DNA from: an uncultured Pelagibacteraceae bacterium
GTDB lineage: Bacteria > Pseudomonadota > Alphaproteobacteria > Pelagibacterales > AG-422-B15
Length of the DNA stretch: 64,000 bases
NCBI GenBank assembly: GCA_902547315.1
Contig: CACCND010000001.1
Coordinates: 124,001-188,000 of the forward strand
Direction of reading: 5' to 3'
Position 1 is the first letter of the stretch. The number at the start of each line of letters is the position of its first letter. The position numbers and the translations under genes were made by a program. This document shows positions 9,483-17,627 of the stretch, one piece after another. The notes beneath the pieces are model-generated. The model was not told where the DNA came from and did no database searches. It saw nothing but the letters and a program-made list of their open reading frames with translations.

Positions 9483-10508
9483 TTATCTAGCTGGAGGAGC
9501 ATAAAGAACTCCACCATTTTTGTAAGAAGCGTTTGGTGATCCTGCTCTTGCAAGACCTACCGGAGTATTTTCTCCGACGTGTCTTTCGTAAACATCACCG
9601 TAGTTACCTACTTTAGTAACTATGTCGTAAGACCAGCTTTCTCCTAAATTTAACCCTGCACCTGTACCACCTTCTTTACCACATAGTCTTGCAACTACAG
9701 GGTTCGAAGTTAATGCGCAAGTTGTTTGGGCATTTGATTGAGTTAAACCAAATTCTTCAGCTTCAATCATTGCATTTAATGACCATCTGACAACATCTGC
9801 CCAATCACCATCACCCTCTCTTACAACAGGACCAAGAGGTTCTTTAGAGATTGTTTCAGGCAAAACTACATGAGCATCTGGATCTGCAAGTTTCGTTCTC
9901 TGTGCAGCAAGACCTGATTTATCAGTTGTATATGTATCACAACGACCCTCGTCATAAGCGTTAACAACTTCGTCTGCTTTTTCAAAAACAACAGGCTCAT
10001 ATGCCATTCCATTAGCTCTGAAGAAATCAGCCATGTTTAACTCAGTAGTTGTACCTAAGTTAGTACAAACACTAGCGCCATCAAGTTCCATTGCGCTTGT
10101 AATTCCTGAGTCTTTTCTTACCATAAAACCTTGCCCATCATAGAAGTTGACACCTGCAAATTCTAAACCAATTTGTGCATCACGAGACAATGTCCAAGTA
10201 GTATTTCTTGATAAAACATCAATTTCACCAGCTTGTAGTGCAGTAAACCTCTCTTTAGCTGTAAGAGGTACATATTTAACATTGTCTGGATCTCCAAAAA
10301 TAGCAGCAGAAACAGCTCGACATACGTCTACATCAATACCGCTCCAATTTCCATTTTCATCTGGGTTTGAAAAACCAGGAACACCCTGACTAACACCACA
10401 GTTGAAAAAACCTTGAGATTTCACAGTGTCCAATGTTCCAGCAATCGCAGCTGGGATCATTAAAACTGAACAAACCATACCAAGGAATGCAATTCTTATT
10501 TTATTCAT
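9483..10508 (-). CDS. aapJ: General L-amino acid ABC transporter, periplasmic binding protein
   Basis: The 341-residue protein begins with a signal peptide (basic start MNKIRIAFLG, hydrophobic core, AIAG cleavage region near residue 24). The mature protein has the family-3 solute-binding fold: LDTVKSQGFFNCGVSQGVPGF, a GIDVDVCRAVSAAIFGD ligand-site region and LSRNTTWTLSRDAQIGLEF. These are typical of AapJ. It captures L-amino acids in the periplasm and delivers them to AapQM. It is first in the operon; an AAGGA precedes the ATG by about 12 bases. The terminator at 9422-9450 follows it. Its composition is noticeably richer in GC than its neighbours, which fits a highly expressed protein. Confidence 0.96.
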   Translation of the reverse strand: MNKIRIAFLGMVCSVLMIPAAIAGTLDTVKSQGFFNCGVSQGVPGFSNPDENGNWSGIDVDVCRAVSAAIFGDPDNVKYVPLTAKERFTALQAGEIDVLSRNTTWTLSRDAQIGLEFAGVNFYDGQGFMVRKDSGITSAMELDGASVCTNLGTTTELNMADFFRANGMAYEPVVFEKADEVVNAYDEGRCDTYTTDKSGLAAQRTKLADPDAHVVLPETISKEPLGPVVREGDGDWADVVRWSLNAMIEAEEFGLTQSNAQTTCALTSNPVVARLCGKEGGTGAGLNLGESWSYDIVTKVGNYGDVYERHVGENTPVGLARAGSPNASYKNGGVLYAPPAR

Positions 10509-10635
10509 AAGCGATTAATCCTTTTTTTAAATTATTAGTATACGAGAAAATTTAAGCATAGTTTTAATACGATGAGAAACAAAAAGTTAAAGCAAAAAAT
10601 AAAATTTATACCAACAACATGTAGTACCTGAACAT

Positions 10636-11292
10636 CTAATCAAATACTATCTGTCGTGCTACTGTTATTCTTATATCAATTTCTGCAAGATCTGGATCTA
10701 TCATTGATTTGGCAAGCTTAAGTTCATTTGTATCTAGTTGAGAGATAAGATCGTCAATACCTTCTTGTCCAGCCCCACAAAGTGATGACTTATTACATTG
10801 TAAATACCACCTAACTGATTGAACTAGATTTCTTTTAACACCATCTCCAAACTCATACATATTAGCAACATTGAATTGCGCTTCTGGCACACCCATTTCT
10901 GCTGCATAAAGATAGTATTTAAATGCTTTTTTATAATTTCTACCAAAGAACCAGTGATTATCATAAAATTCACCAAGAGCATAAGCCGCTCTAGGATCTT
11001 TATGCTCTTTAAATAAATTTTCATATATTTTTTTTGCTTTTTTATAGTTTGAGAGTTCTTTTGTAATGCAAAAATCTTCAACATTGCATAAATTTATACT
11101 TGAAGCGTCGGTATAAAGCATTCCTAAAACATATTGTGCGTCTGGATTATTTTCCTCTACAGATAATTTATTTAATATAGAAATTGCTTCGAGTCTCTCT
11201 CCTGAAACAAACATATCATAAATAGTCTCAGCTTCAATTTGAGATGAAATCACTGAAATAAATATTATGTAATGTAATAAAATTTTTTTCAT
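10636..11292 (-). CDS. Exported Sel1-repeat (TPR-like) protein
   Basis: The 218-residue product starts MKKILLHYIIFISVISSQIEA, a signal peptide with a cleavage region near residue 21. The mature part has Sel1/TPR-like helical repeats: PDAQYVLGMLYTD, PRAAYALGEFYDN, and the clearest, YYLYAAEMGVPEAQFNVANMYEFGDG. Sel1 proteins usually act as periplasmic scaffolds or in cell-envelope signalling; no specific role can be read here. An in-frame extension runs upstream into tRNA-Arg, but the start at 11292 is preferred because the longer version would translate tRNA sequence and bury the signal peptide. Only 10 bases, containing GGAG, separate the start from the tRNA. Confidence 0.82.
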   Translation of the reverse strand: MKKILLHYIIFISVISSQIEAETIYDMFVSGERLEAISILNKLSVEENNPDAQYVLGMLYTDASSINLCNVEDFCITKELSNYKKAKKIYENLFKEHKDPRAAYALGEFYDNHWFFGRNYKKAFKYYLYAAEMGVPEAQFNVANMYEFGDGVKRNLVQSVRWYLQCNKSSLCGAGQEGIDDLISQLDTNELKLAKSMIDPDLAEIDIRITVARQIVFD

Positions 11293-11302
11293 TGCTCCAA
11301 TA

Positions 11303-11379
11303 TGGCGCGCCCGAGAGGATTCGAACCTCTGACCCACAGCTTAGAAGGCTGTTGCTCTATCCAGCTGAGCTACGGGCGC
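11303..11379 (-). tRNA. tRNA-Arg (TCT)
   Basis: A complete 77-base tRNA with acceptor stem GCGCCCG/CGGGCGC, anticodon TCT in loop CTTCTAA, T arm GAGGTTCGAATCCTC and an encoded CCA. Its first base directly follows the stop codon of the NDUFS4-like gene, and a protein gene begins 10 bases after its CCA, so it lies inside what looks like a longer transcript. Confidence 0.98.
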
Positions 11380-11658
11380 TTATTTAAAATTATCTGCGTA
11401 AGATTTATTTATAACTTTCCTCTCAGAGGTTTCAAGAACTTCATAATCAATACTATTTTTTTTTGCATAATTGACCGCTTCTTCTTTGGAAGAGAACTTT
11501 AATTCAATTTGGGAGAAAGTACTGCTGCCACCATTCCAACCCATCATAGAGTCTATAAGTTGATTTTTTTCATCTATAAATTTTAAAACCCATTTTTTAT
11601 ACTTTGCTCTTCCAGACTGCATGGCAGTTTTGGCGGGTTTAAATATCTTAGCCTTCAT
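11380..11658 (-). CDS. Complex I accessory subunit, NDUFS4-like (ETC complex I family)
   Basis: The 92-residue protein matches the short alphaproteobacterial homologues of mitochondrial NDUFS4. It starts MKAKIFKPAKTAMQSGRAKY with KKWVLKF next, has LMGW-like SMMGWNGGSST in the middle, then LKFSSKEEAVNYAKKNSIDYEV, and ends with the hallmark KSYADNF. This accessory subunit binds the peripheral arm of NADH:ubiquinone oxidoreductase. The nuo genes are not in the window. It starts 5 bases after the aguB stop. Its own stop codon TAA lies exactly against the first base of tRNA-Arg, so RNase P processing would leave an mRNA without a 3' untranslated region. Confidence 0.9.
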   Translation of the reverse strand: MKAKIFKPAKTAMQSGRAKYKKWVLKFIDEKNQLIDSMMGWNGGSSTFSQIELKFSSKEEAVNYAKKNSIDYEVLETSERKVINKSYADNFK

Positions 11659-11663
11659 ACTCT

Positions 11664-12533
11664 TTATTTTGATCCATCGAGATTAAGTAAACCTCTATAA
11701 AGTTCAGGCCTCCGATCCCTAAAGACTCCCCAAACATTTCTCAATGTTTCAGCTTCAGACAAATTAATCTTCCCAATTAGTACTTCTTCTTTATCTCTAC
11801 TTCCTTCTGCAATTTTATCGCCGACATGATTGGTTATAAAGGAACGTCCATAAAAATAGTTTTCAATATCAATTCCTTTTTCAGTTCCAATCCTATTTGA
11901 GGCAATGACTGGTATTTGATTTGAGGCTGAATGGCCAATCATTGCTCTTTGCCACATATCAGAGCTATCAAACCCATCATCCTCTGGTTCACCGCCAATC
12001 GCTGTAGGATAAAGTAAAAGTTCAGCTCCATTTAAAACCATGGATCTTGCGGCTTCTGGAAACCACTGATCCCAACAAATACCAACTCCAATCTTAGCAT
12101 ACTTTGTATTCCAAACTTTGAAACCAGTATCTCCAGGATTAAAATAAAACTTTTCTTGATATCCAGGTCCGTCAGGAATATGCGATTTTCTATATTTTCC
12201 TAATATACTTCCATCGGCATCCACGATTGCGACTGTATTATAATGAGCTCTATTCGCTTTCTCAAAAAAACTTACTGGCAGGACTACTTTTAATTCTTTA
12301 GCTAATTCTGAGAATTTCTCTATTGTTGGATGATTTTCAAAAGGCTTAGACAATTCAAAAAGCTCCTCTTTTTGGTCCATACAAAAATATTGTGTTTCAA
12401 ATAGCTCTTGAATCAAAATTATTTGAGCTCCATTAGATGCTGCTTGTCGCACGAGGTTTTCAGCATTCCTAACATTCTTATCAGTATCGTTGGAGCAAGC
12501 CATCTGCGTTGCTGCTACAGTTACTTCTCTCAC
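11664..12533 (-). CDS. aguB: N-carbamoylputrescine amidase
   Basis: This nitrilase-family enzyme hydrolyses N-carbamoylputrescine to putrescine, ammonia and CO2. The catalytic triad is visible: Glu in IQELFETQYFC, Lys in GKYRKSHIPDGPGY and Cys in GVGICWDQWFPE. The last motif and the ending RDRRPELYRGL match AguB. A longer frame exists, but I choose GTG at 12533: it overlaps the aguA stop as GTGA and has AAGGAG six bases upstream. That gives 289 residues, normal for AguB. It acts directly after AguA, so the pair converts agmatine to putrescine. Confidence 0.94.
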   Translation of the reverse strand: MREVTVAATQMACSNDTDKNVRNAENLVRQAASNGAQIILIQELFETQYFCMDQKEELFELSKPFENHPTIEKFSELAKELKVVLPVSFFEKANRAHYNTVAIVDADGSILGKYRKSHIPDGPGYQEKFYFNPGDTGFKVWNTKYAKIGVGICWDQWFPEAARSMVLNGAELLLYPTAIGGEPEDDGFDSSDMWQRAMIGHSASNQIPVIASNRIGTEKGIDIENYFYGRSFITNHVGDKIAEGSRDKEEVLIGKINLSEAETLRNVWGVFRDRRPELYRGLLNLDGSK

Positions 12534-13567
12534 TTTTTGCTCCTTGGTTGTTGTTGCGTTATACAATGTATACCACCTCCGCCTAAAAGTATATGAGACC
12601 CGTCAAGAGTAACTACTTTCCGGTCAGGAAATGTGTTTTTTACTATTTCAACGGCATTTTCATCTGCCTTATCATCGCCAAAAATAGGAAGAATTACTGC
12701 TGAATTCGCAATATAAAAGTTGATATATGAACAGGGCTCTTCGTCATTGGGAATTATTCTTTTATAAGACATTTCTAATTCAATTACTTCTAAATTATTT
12801 CCATTTACATCTTCCGCAGTTTTTAAAATTTCCAGATTTTCATTTAGTAAATCATAATAAGGATCTTGTTTATCATTACACGTCATAGCCATAACTCTTC
12901 CGAGAGAGACAAAGCATGCTACGTTATCTACATGACCATTTGTACCTTCATCTGTTCCATGCTTTAACCAAATAATTTTCTTAACACCAAAAAAATTCTT
13001 TAGATTTGCTTCAATCTCTAATTTAGAAAGATTAGGATTTCTATTATTATGAAGTAGACATTGTTCTGTGGTTATTAATGTTCCATTGCCGTCTACATCA
13101 ATTGAGCCGCCTTCAAGTACCATGTTATTTTTAAAATATCGAGCCCCAGATTTTTCAATCATCATTTTTGCTACCTTATCGTCAAGCTCATAATTTTCTT
13201 TGTAACCCCAACAATTAAAATCTGAGTCTACACCTGCTAATTCATGATTTTGATCTAAAAGAAAGATAGCGCCCGAATCCCTTGACCATGCGTCATTAAT
13301 AGGAAACTTAATTATATCTATTTCTTCACTAAGTAAATTTTTTGCACTAGCAAAGTCATTTGGATGAACAATCATTTTGGTTTTTTCAAATTGCGAGATA
13401 GCATTTGCAACCTTTGCCCATACATCTCTGCCCTTTTCATAATCAAAATTTGCCCAAGATGATGTTACATCGCTGGGGAAAGTCTCTGTTGGCCATTGCA
13501 TCCAACAACACTCGTGAGGAAACCATTCAGCTGGCATTATGAAAGAATCTTTGATTGGCACGTTCAT
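12530..13567 (-). CDS. aguA: Agmatine deiminase
   Basis: This enzyme converts agmatine to N-carbamoylputrescine and ammonia. Family motifs are MPAEWFPHECCWMQWP at the N-terminus, WSRDSGAIFLL, LEGGSIDVDGNGTL, LKHGTDEGTNGHVDN and the catalytic cysteine in GGGGIHCITQQQP near the end. The frame extends back into tRNA-Pro; the start at 13567 is preferred because GAGG lies six bases before it and it avoids the tRNA. The product is then 345 residues, normal for the family. It overlaps aguB by four bases. Its 12-base leader begins directly at the tRNA-Pro 3' end. Confidence 0.94.
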   Translation of the reverse strand: MNVPIKDSFIMPAEWFPHECCWMQWPTETFPSDVTSSWANFDYEKGRDVWAKVANAISQFEKTKMIVHPNDFASAKNLLSEEIDIIKFPINDAWSRDSGAIFLLDQNHELAGVDSDFNCWGYKENYELDDKVAKMMIEKSGARYFKNNMVLEGGSIDVDGNGTLITTEQCLLHNNRNPNLSKLEIEANLKNFFGVKKIIWLKHGTDEGTNGHVDNVACFVSLGRVMAMTCNDKQDPYYDLLNENLEILKTAEDVNGNNLEVIELEMSYKRIIPNDEEPCSYINFYIANSAVILPIFGDDKADENAVEIVKNTFPDRKVVTLDGSHILLGGGGIHCITQQQPRSKK

Positions 13568-13579
13568 TAAAAACCTCAT

Positions 13580-13656
<77 letters not shown>

Positions 13657-13697
13657 AAACGAGTGAGAATGTATCTAAAAATAGATAAATCTTCAAT

Positions 13698-14642
13698 CTA
13701 TTTAAGAAAATCTAAGAGTATACTATTTACTTCTTCAGGCTTCTCCTGTTGCACCCAATGACCTGCATTTTTAATGATATGATTTGAGACAAGGTTTTCA
13801 TGTAGGGCTGGATTAATCAAACTCCATTTTGCTACAGGATCGTGCTCACCCACAATAAAACATGACGGAGGTGATATTTTTTTCTCATGCGTATCTTTTG
13901 TTATTTCCCAATTTTTATCTATGTTTCGATACCAGTTTATTGGCCCACGCATTCCTCCATTTGTAAATTCTTTGAGATAAAAATCAAAATCTTCCCCGGA
14001 CATAAACTCTGGAATATTATTGTGTTCTCCAAGCGACTCTAAAAACGTCATATCGTCTGAATACGGTTTTGGTTCAAAAGTTTGTGACTTCTCTCCACTA
14101 CTTGTGAGAGAGCTGTATATTGCAATTAAAGATTTTCTCATGTCTTTCTCTAGTTCTTTTTCTACACGTCCCTCTTCTTGGAAATAAATCATATAAAAAA
14201 ATACATCTTTGAACATAAATTTCATTGTTTCAATAGGTGGCATTTTTGAAACTAAATATGGCACACTCATTCCGCAAACTTTGTTAACTCGTTTGGGATG
14301 ATACAATGATGTATTCCAGGCAACTGGCGCTCCCCAGTCATGTCCTATCAAAGAAAAATTCTCTTCTTTCATCTCATCTGCTATAGCAATGATATCGGAA
14401 GTAAGCTCCATAATATTATAGGCATTGACTTTAGATGGCTTTGAAGATTTTCCATAACCCCTCATATCTGGTACCGCTACTTTGAAGCCGTTTTGAACTA
14501 AAAAAATAATCTGATGTCTCCAAGAATACCAAGACTCTGGCCATCCATGCGCCATTACTACTAATGGACCCTCTCCATCAATGTATGTATTAATTTCAAC
14601 ATCCTTATTTTTAATAATTTTAAAATTTGTCTTATTAAACAT
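13698..14642 (-). CDS. Alpha/beta hydrolase, epoxide hydrolase-like
   Basis: The 314-residue enzyme has the alpha/beta-hydrolase layout of soluble epoxide hydrolases: oxyanion motif HGWPESWYSWRHQ (about residues 33-45), DMRGYGKSSKP, nucleophile elbow GHDWGAPVAW with aspartate as nucleophile, an acid in VGEHDPVAKW and the catalytic histidine in NAGHWVQQEKPEEVN. An aspartate nucleophile points to epoxide hydrolases or dehalogenases rather than esterases. The substrate cannot be told from sequence. It starts 2 bases after the thioesterase gene, suggesting shared use in detoxifying or catabolising a hydrophobic compound. tRNA-Pro follows after 41 bases. Confidence 0.83.
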   Translation of the reverse strand: MFNKTNFKIIKNKDVEINTYIDGEGPLVVMAHGWPESWYSWRHQIIFLVQNGFKVAVPDMRGYGKSSKPSKVNAYNIMELTSDIIAIADEMKEENFSLIGHDWGAPVAWNTSLYHPKRVNKVCGMSVPYLVSKMPPIETMKFMFKDVFFYMIYFQEEGRVEKELEKDMRKSLIAIYSSLTSSGEKSQTFEPKPYSDDMTFLESLGEHNNIPEFMSGEDFDFYLKEFTNGGMRGPINWYRNIDKNWEITKDTHEKKISPPSCFIVGEHDPVAKWSLINPALHENLVSNHIIKNAGHWVQQEKPEEVNSILLDFLK

Positions 14643-14644
14643 TG

Positions 14645-15079
14645 TTAAGATGGATCCTGTTTTCCATGATTTCTCAAAATTTTAAAAATCCCATCTGATG
14701 TGAAAATAATTTTATCATCGATAAACAAATTACACTTCATAAATAAAATTGATTTTGTCTCTCTAGTAATTTCTGCAAAGCCATATACCCATGATCCTTT
14801 TGGAGCGGGGCCAACATAATTTGCATTTAATTTTGCAGTTAGGCATGGGAATGAGTCCTTCTTCCAAGCTGTATACCCCATAATTCCATCAGCAAATGCG
14901 ATGAGAGTACCTCCATGGGCTATACCAGCTTTATTACAATTAATCTCCTCAACTTTAAATCCTTTATAGAAAATTCCGTCAAGTTCTAAATTATATAGAA
15001 AACCATTATTTTTCGAGAATGGTCCAGGATCAGTATCCTTAGTATAATTTTGCACATCCTTTAGTATGTTTGTTTGCAT
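14645..15079 (-). CDS. PaaI-type hotdog-fold thioesterase
   Basis: The 144-residue protein has the hotdog thioesterase core: CNKAGIAHGGTLIAFADGIMGY, with the HGG motif and the catalytic-face acidic residue, followed by LTAKLNANYVGPAPKGSWV, the central strand pair. This resembles PaaI/YdiI-type acyl-CoA thioesterases. It is probably cytoplasmic and acts on an acyl- or aryl-CoA; the specific substrate is not visible. It begins the minus-strand run leading to the epoxide-hydrolase-like gene. Its start lies only 13 bases from the predicted -35 box of the divergent thiB promoter, so regulation of the two directions may interact. Confidence 0.8.
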   Translation of the reverse strand: MQTNILKDVQNYTKDTDPGPFSKNNGFLYNLELDGIFYKGFKVEEINCNKAGIAHGGTLIAFADGIMGYTAWKKDSFPCLTAKLNANYVGPAPKGSWVYGFAEITRETKSILFMKCNLFIDDKIIFTSDGIFKILRNHGKQDPS

Positions 15080-15092
15080 TGCAAAAATATAT

Positions 15093-15122
15093 TTGATTAA
15101 TGATGATAGATAAATATATAAT
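15093..15122 (+). promoter_or_regulatory. Predicted sigma-70 promoter for the thiB cluster
   Basis: TTGATT at 15093-15098 and a perfect TATAAT at 15117-15122 are separated by 18 bases. The transcript would start near 15129, directly at the 5' side of the TPP riboswitch. Confidence 0.6.
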
Positions 15123-15130
15123 TGATTGAT

Positions 15131-15211
15131 AAATATGGGGAGCTATTGCTGAGAGGTTCCAAACATTGGAACGACCCAAAACCTGATCTAGATAATGCTA
15201 GCGGAGGAAAT
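15131..15211 (+). promoter_or_regulatory. TPP riboswitch (THI element)
   Basis: The conserved thi-box elements are present in order: GGGG at 15137, GCTGAGAGG, a P3 hairpin (GTTCCAA/TTGGAAC), ACCC, then ACCTGATCTAGATAATGCTAGCGGAGGA. These match the TPP aptamer core (CTGAGA and CCTGATCTGGATAATGCCAGCG). The 3' end GGAGGA is also the thiB ribosome binding site. Ligand binding would therefore hide the ribosome binding site, and no terminator is seen before thiB, so translational control is the likely mode. Confidence 0.95.
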
Positions 15212-16114
15212 ATGCAGAAAATATCAATAATTTTATTCTTTTTAATTTTTTTAAATAGCTCCTTTTCTTTTGCTAAAGAAAAATTGGTTGTTGGAACCTA
15301 CGACTCATTCTCAGCTGATTGGGGGCCGGGACCTATAATAGAAGAAAAGTTTGAAGAAATTTGCAATTGCGATCTTCAATTCATCTCAACCAATCAAGCA
15401 GGTACTTTAAATAATGAAATTTTTATGAATGGAAAGGATGTGATTCTTGGCATAGAAATGCATGAATTTAATTATTCAATTGAAGATTGGCATGAGTATG
15501 ATCATGGTTTCTTTTCGTTTATATATGACAGTAGTAAACTAGGTAATCCACCCAAATCTTTTGAAGAGTTGGTAAATCGTGAAGATCTCAAAATCGTTGT
15601 GCAGGATCCTCGTACAAGTCCAGTTGGTATTGGATTGTTAAGGTGGATGAAATCTATATTTAAGGATGACTTCTCTGTTAAGCTAAAACAATTAGATCAG
15701 AATATAATAACATACACACCAGGATGGTCTGAGGCATATGGAATTTTTCTTGAAGGAAATGCGGACCTTGTTTTGAGTTATAGCACTTCACCATTTTATC
15801 ACCAAGAATATGAAAATGAATATAAATATAAGTCACTTAATTTTACTGAGGGTCACTTAGTCACGAGGGAGATTGTTTACGTTCGAGAGAAGTCAATAAA
15901 ACAAAAACTTGCAAAGAAATTTATAGATTTCATTATTGAAGATGATATTCAAAAAATAATATCTTCAATGAACATTATGTATCCATCAGTTGATAAAACT
16001 GAACTAGTTCCAGAAAAAATGAAAAATTTAATAAAACCAAAAGAAATTGATTATAAAATATTTCTAGAGTCTGAACCATTAATTGAAACTTGGCTTGAGA
16101 CTGTTGCAGGCTAA
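15212..16114 (+). CDS. thiB: Thiamine ABC transporter, periplasmic binding protein
   Basis: A 300-residue exported binding protein. The signal peptide is MQKISIILFFLIFLNSSFSFA. ThiB-type motifs follow: VVGTYDSFSADWGPGP, VVQDPRTSPVGIGLLRW, TPGWSEAYGIFLEGNADLVL and SYSTSPFYH. It captures thiamine or a phosphorylated thiamine in the periplasm. The frame opens further upstream, but that extension is the TPP riboswitch itself; the ATG at 15212 directly follows GGAGG. thiP overlaps its 3' end. Together with the riboswitch the assignment to thiamine uptake is firm. Confidence 0.95.
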   Translation: MQKISIILFFLIFLNSSFSFAKEKLVVGTYDSFSADWGPGPIIEEKFEEICNCDLQFISTNQAGTLNNEIFMNGKDVILGIEMHEFNYSIEDWHEYDHGFFSFIYDSSKLGNPPKSFEELVNREDLKIVVQDPRTSPVGIGLLRWMKSIFKDDFSVKLKQLDQNIITYTPGWSEAYGIFLEGNADLVLSYSTSPFYHQEYENEYKYKSLNFTEGHLVTREIVYVREKSIKQKLAKKFIDFIIEDDIQKIISSMNIMYPSVDKTELVPEKMKNLIKPKEIDYKIFLESEPLIETWLETVAG

Positions 16115-17627
16115 TATAAAAGACCTAATTCCAATAGGAGTTTTTTGTCTCGTTTTAATGGCAGTTGTGTTACCTGTATTTGGTTTAGTTTATTATTACA
16201 ATTTTAGTTTCACACTTAATTTCTCAAATTATTATTTTACCATTATTTTTTTTACAATCTTTCAATCATTTGCCTCTGCCTTTGCTTCTATATTAATAGG
16301 TTCCGTATTTGCACTTTTATTAATAAGGCACAGGCATTATAAAACCATAAAACTTATCGTTAATTTTTTGTCAATTTTATTTGTATTACCAACAATAATA
16401 TCAGTATTTGGAATCCTAACATTTTACGGACAATATTTTTCCATTTATGGAATAATTGGCATATTACTTGGTCATACAATTTTAAACACTCCATTAATAA
16501 CAAGAATTATATTTCAAAGTCTAAATGATATAAGTTCAAATGAATATATACTTGCAAAACAAATGTCTTTGGACAAGTTAGGAATTTTCTTTGCTATGGA
16601 ATGGCCTATTATAAAAAAAAATATACCAAGTCTCTTTGTTATTGTCTTTTTTATATGCTTTGTAAGCTTTACCCCAGTTTTAATTCTGGGTGGAAGCCCA
16701 AAATATTCAACTTTAGAAGTAGCGATTTATTATTCTGTAATTTTTAATAATGATTTTAATGCAGCCCTAAATTTATTGCTTATACAATTATCAATATGTC
16801 TTTTCATATACGCTGTTTTCTTTAAAAATTTTAAGAGTTCTAATTTTATAATTAATGAACAAAGAAATTTTTATGAAAATAAAAAAAGGGGATTTTCTTT
16901 CTATATAGAAATTATGTTCATAATACTGATTTCTATTTTCGTTTTTTCTCCGATATGCTTCATAATCTTAAATGGATTCAATAAAGAACTAATAAATATA
17001 TTTTCATCATCGTATTTGTGGCATGCAATAAATAACACATTTGTGATTTGTTTTTTTTCAGGTACCATTTCAGTTTTTGTAGCTCTTAACTACCTTAATT
17101 TGATCTATCGCAAAAAATATTTTACAGAAGTATTGATTTATTCACTTATTATATTTTCGCCAGTTGTCATGGCTGTTGGATATTATATATTATTGTTTAA
17201 AATCAGCTTATTTGATATACCGAACATTCTTATTGTTATCGTTCTAAACGCAATTTTTTCACTACCATTTACATATAACTATCTAGCGCCGTCTTACTTT
17301 AGAATTACGCATGAGAATGAAGATATATCAAAAAGTATCAACATGTCTGGAATACGGAGATTTCTAATTATTGATTTTCCTAGACTAAAAGTACCAATAA
17401 TTAACGCTTTCTCAGTATCATCAATACTATCGGCAAGTGATCTCGTTATCATTTCCTTTTTTGGCACGAATAGCTTGTCAACTCTAACTCAAACAATATA
17501 TAGACTTATGGGAAGTTATAGGATGGATGAAGCATATTCAGTTTGTCTAATATTACTAATGTTTTGCATCTGTTACTATGGAACTTCGTACGTATTTATG
17601 AAAGGTAAGTTATGGAACACTCACTAG
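16104..17627 (+). CDS. thiP: Thiamine ABC transporter, permease
   Basis: The roughly 507-residue permease has about twelve hydrophobic segments in two halves, each with an EAA-type coupling loop: NEYILAKQMSLDKLGIF in the first half and NEDISKSINMSGIRRFL in the second. This fused-permease layout is that of ThiP. No good ATG start exists before the first membrane segment. TTG at 16104 is my choice; TTG at 16083 and 16095 are alternatives, all overlapping the end of thiB. The ATPase partner ThiQ is not encoded next to it: the next gene is nhaD, whose start lies inside the last codons of thiP. Confidence 0.9.
   Translation: MQANIKDLIPIGVFCLVLMAVVLPVFGLVYYYNFSFTLNFSNYYFTIIFFTIFQSFASAFASILIGSVFALLLIRHRHYKTIKLIVNFLSILFVLPTIISVFGILTFYGQYFSIYGIIGILLGHTILNTPLITRIIFQSLNDISSNEYILAKQMSLDKLGIFFAMEWPIIKKNIPSLFVIVFFICFVSFTPVLILGGSPKYSTLEVAIYYSVIFNNDFNAALNLLLIQLSICLFIYAVFFKNFKSSNFIINEQRNFYENKKRGFSFYIEIMFIILISIFVFSPICFIILNGFNKELINIFSSSYLWHAINNTFVICFFSGTISVFVALNYLNLIYRKKYFTEVLIYSLIIFSPVVMAVGYYILLFKISLFDIPNILIVIVLNAIFSLPFTYNYLAPSYFRITHENEDISKSINMSGIRRFLIIDFPRLKVPIINAFSVSSILSASDLVIISFFGTNSLSTLTQTIYRLMGSYRMDEAYSVCLILLMFCICYYGTSYVFMKGKLWNTH

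Noticed and set aside
10509-10635. Promoter for aapJ
   Set aside because: TATACT and TATGCT candidates exist but the matching -35 boxes are weak; not supported well enough to list.
11293-11337. N-terminal extension of the Sel1 protein reading MGQRFESSRARHIGA
   Set aside because: The extension is translated tRNA-Arg sequence and hides the signal peptide; the ATG at 11292 is better.
15122-15211. Thirty extra N-terminal codons of thiB
   Set aside because: This stretch is the TPP riboswitch; the signal peptide begins at 15212.
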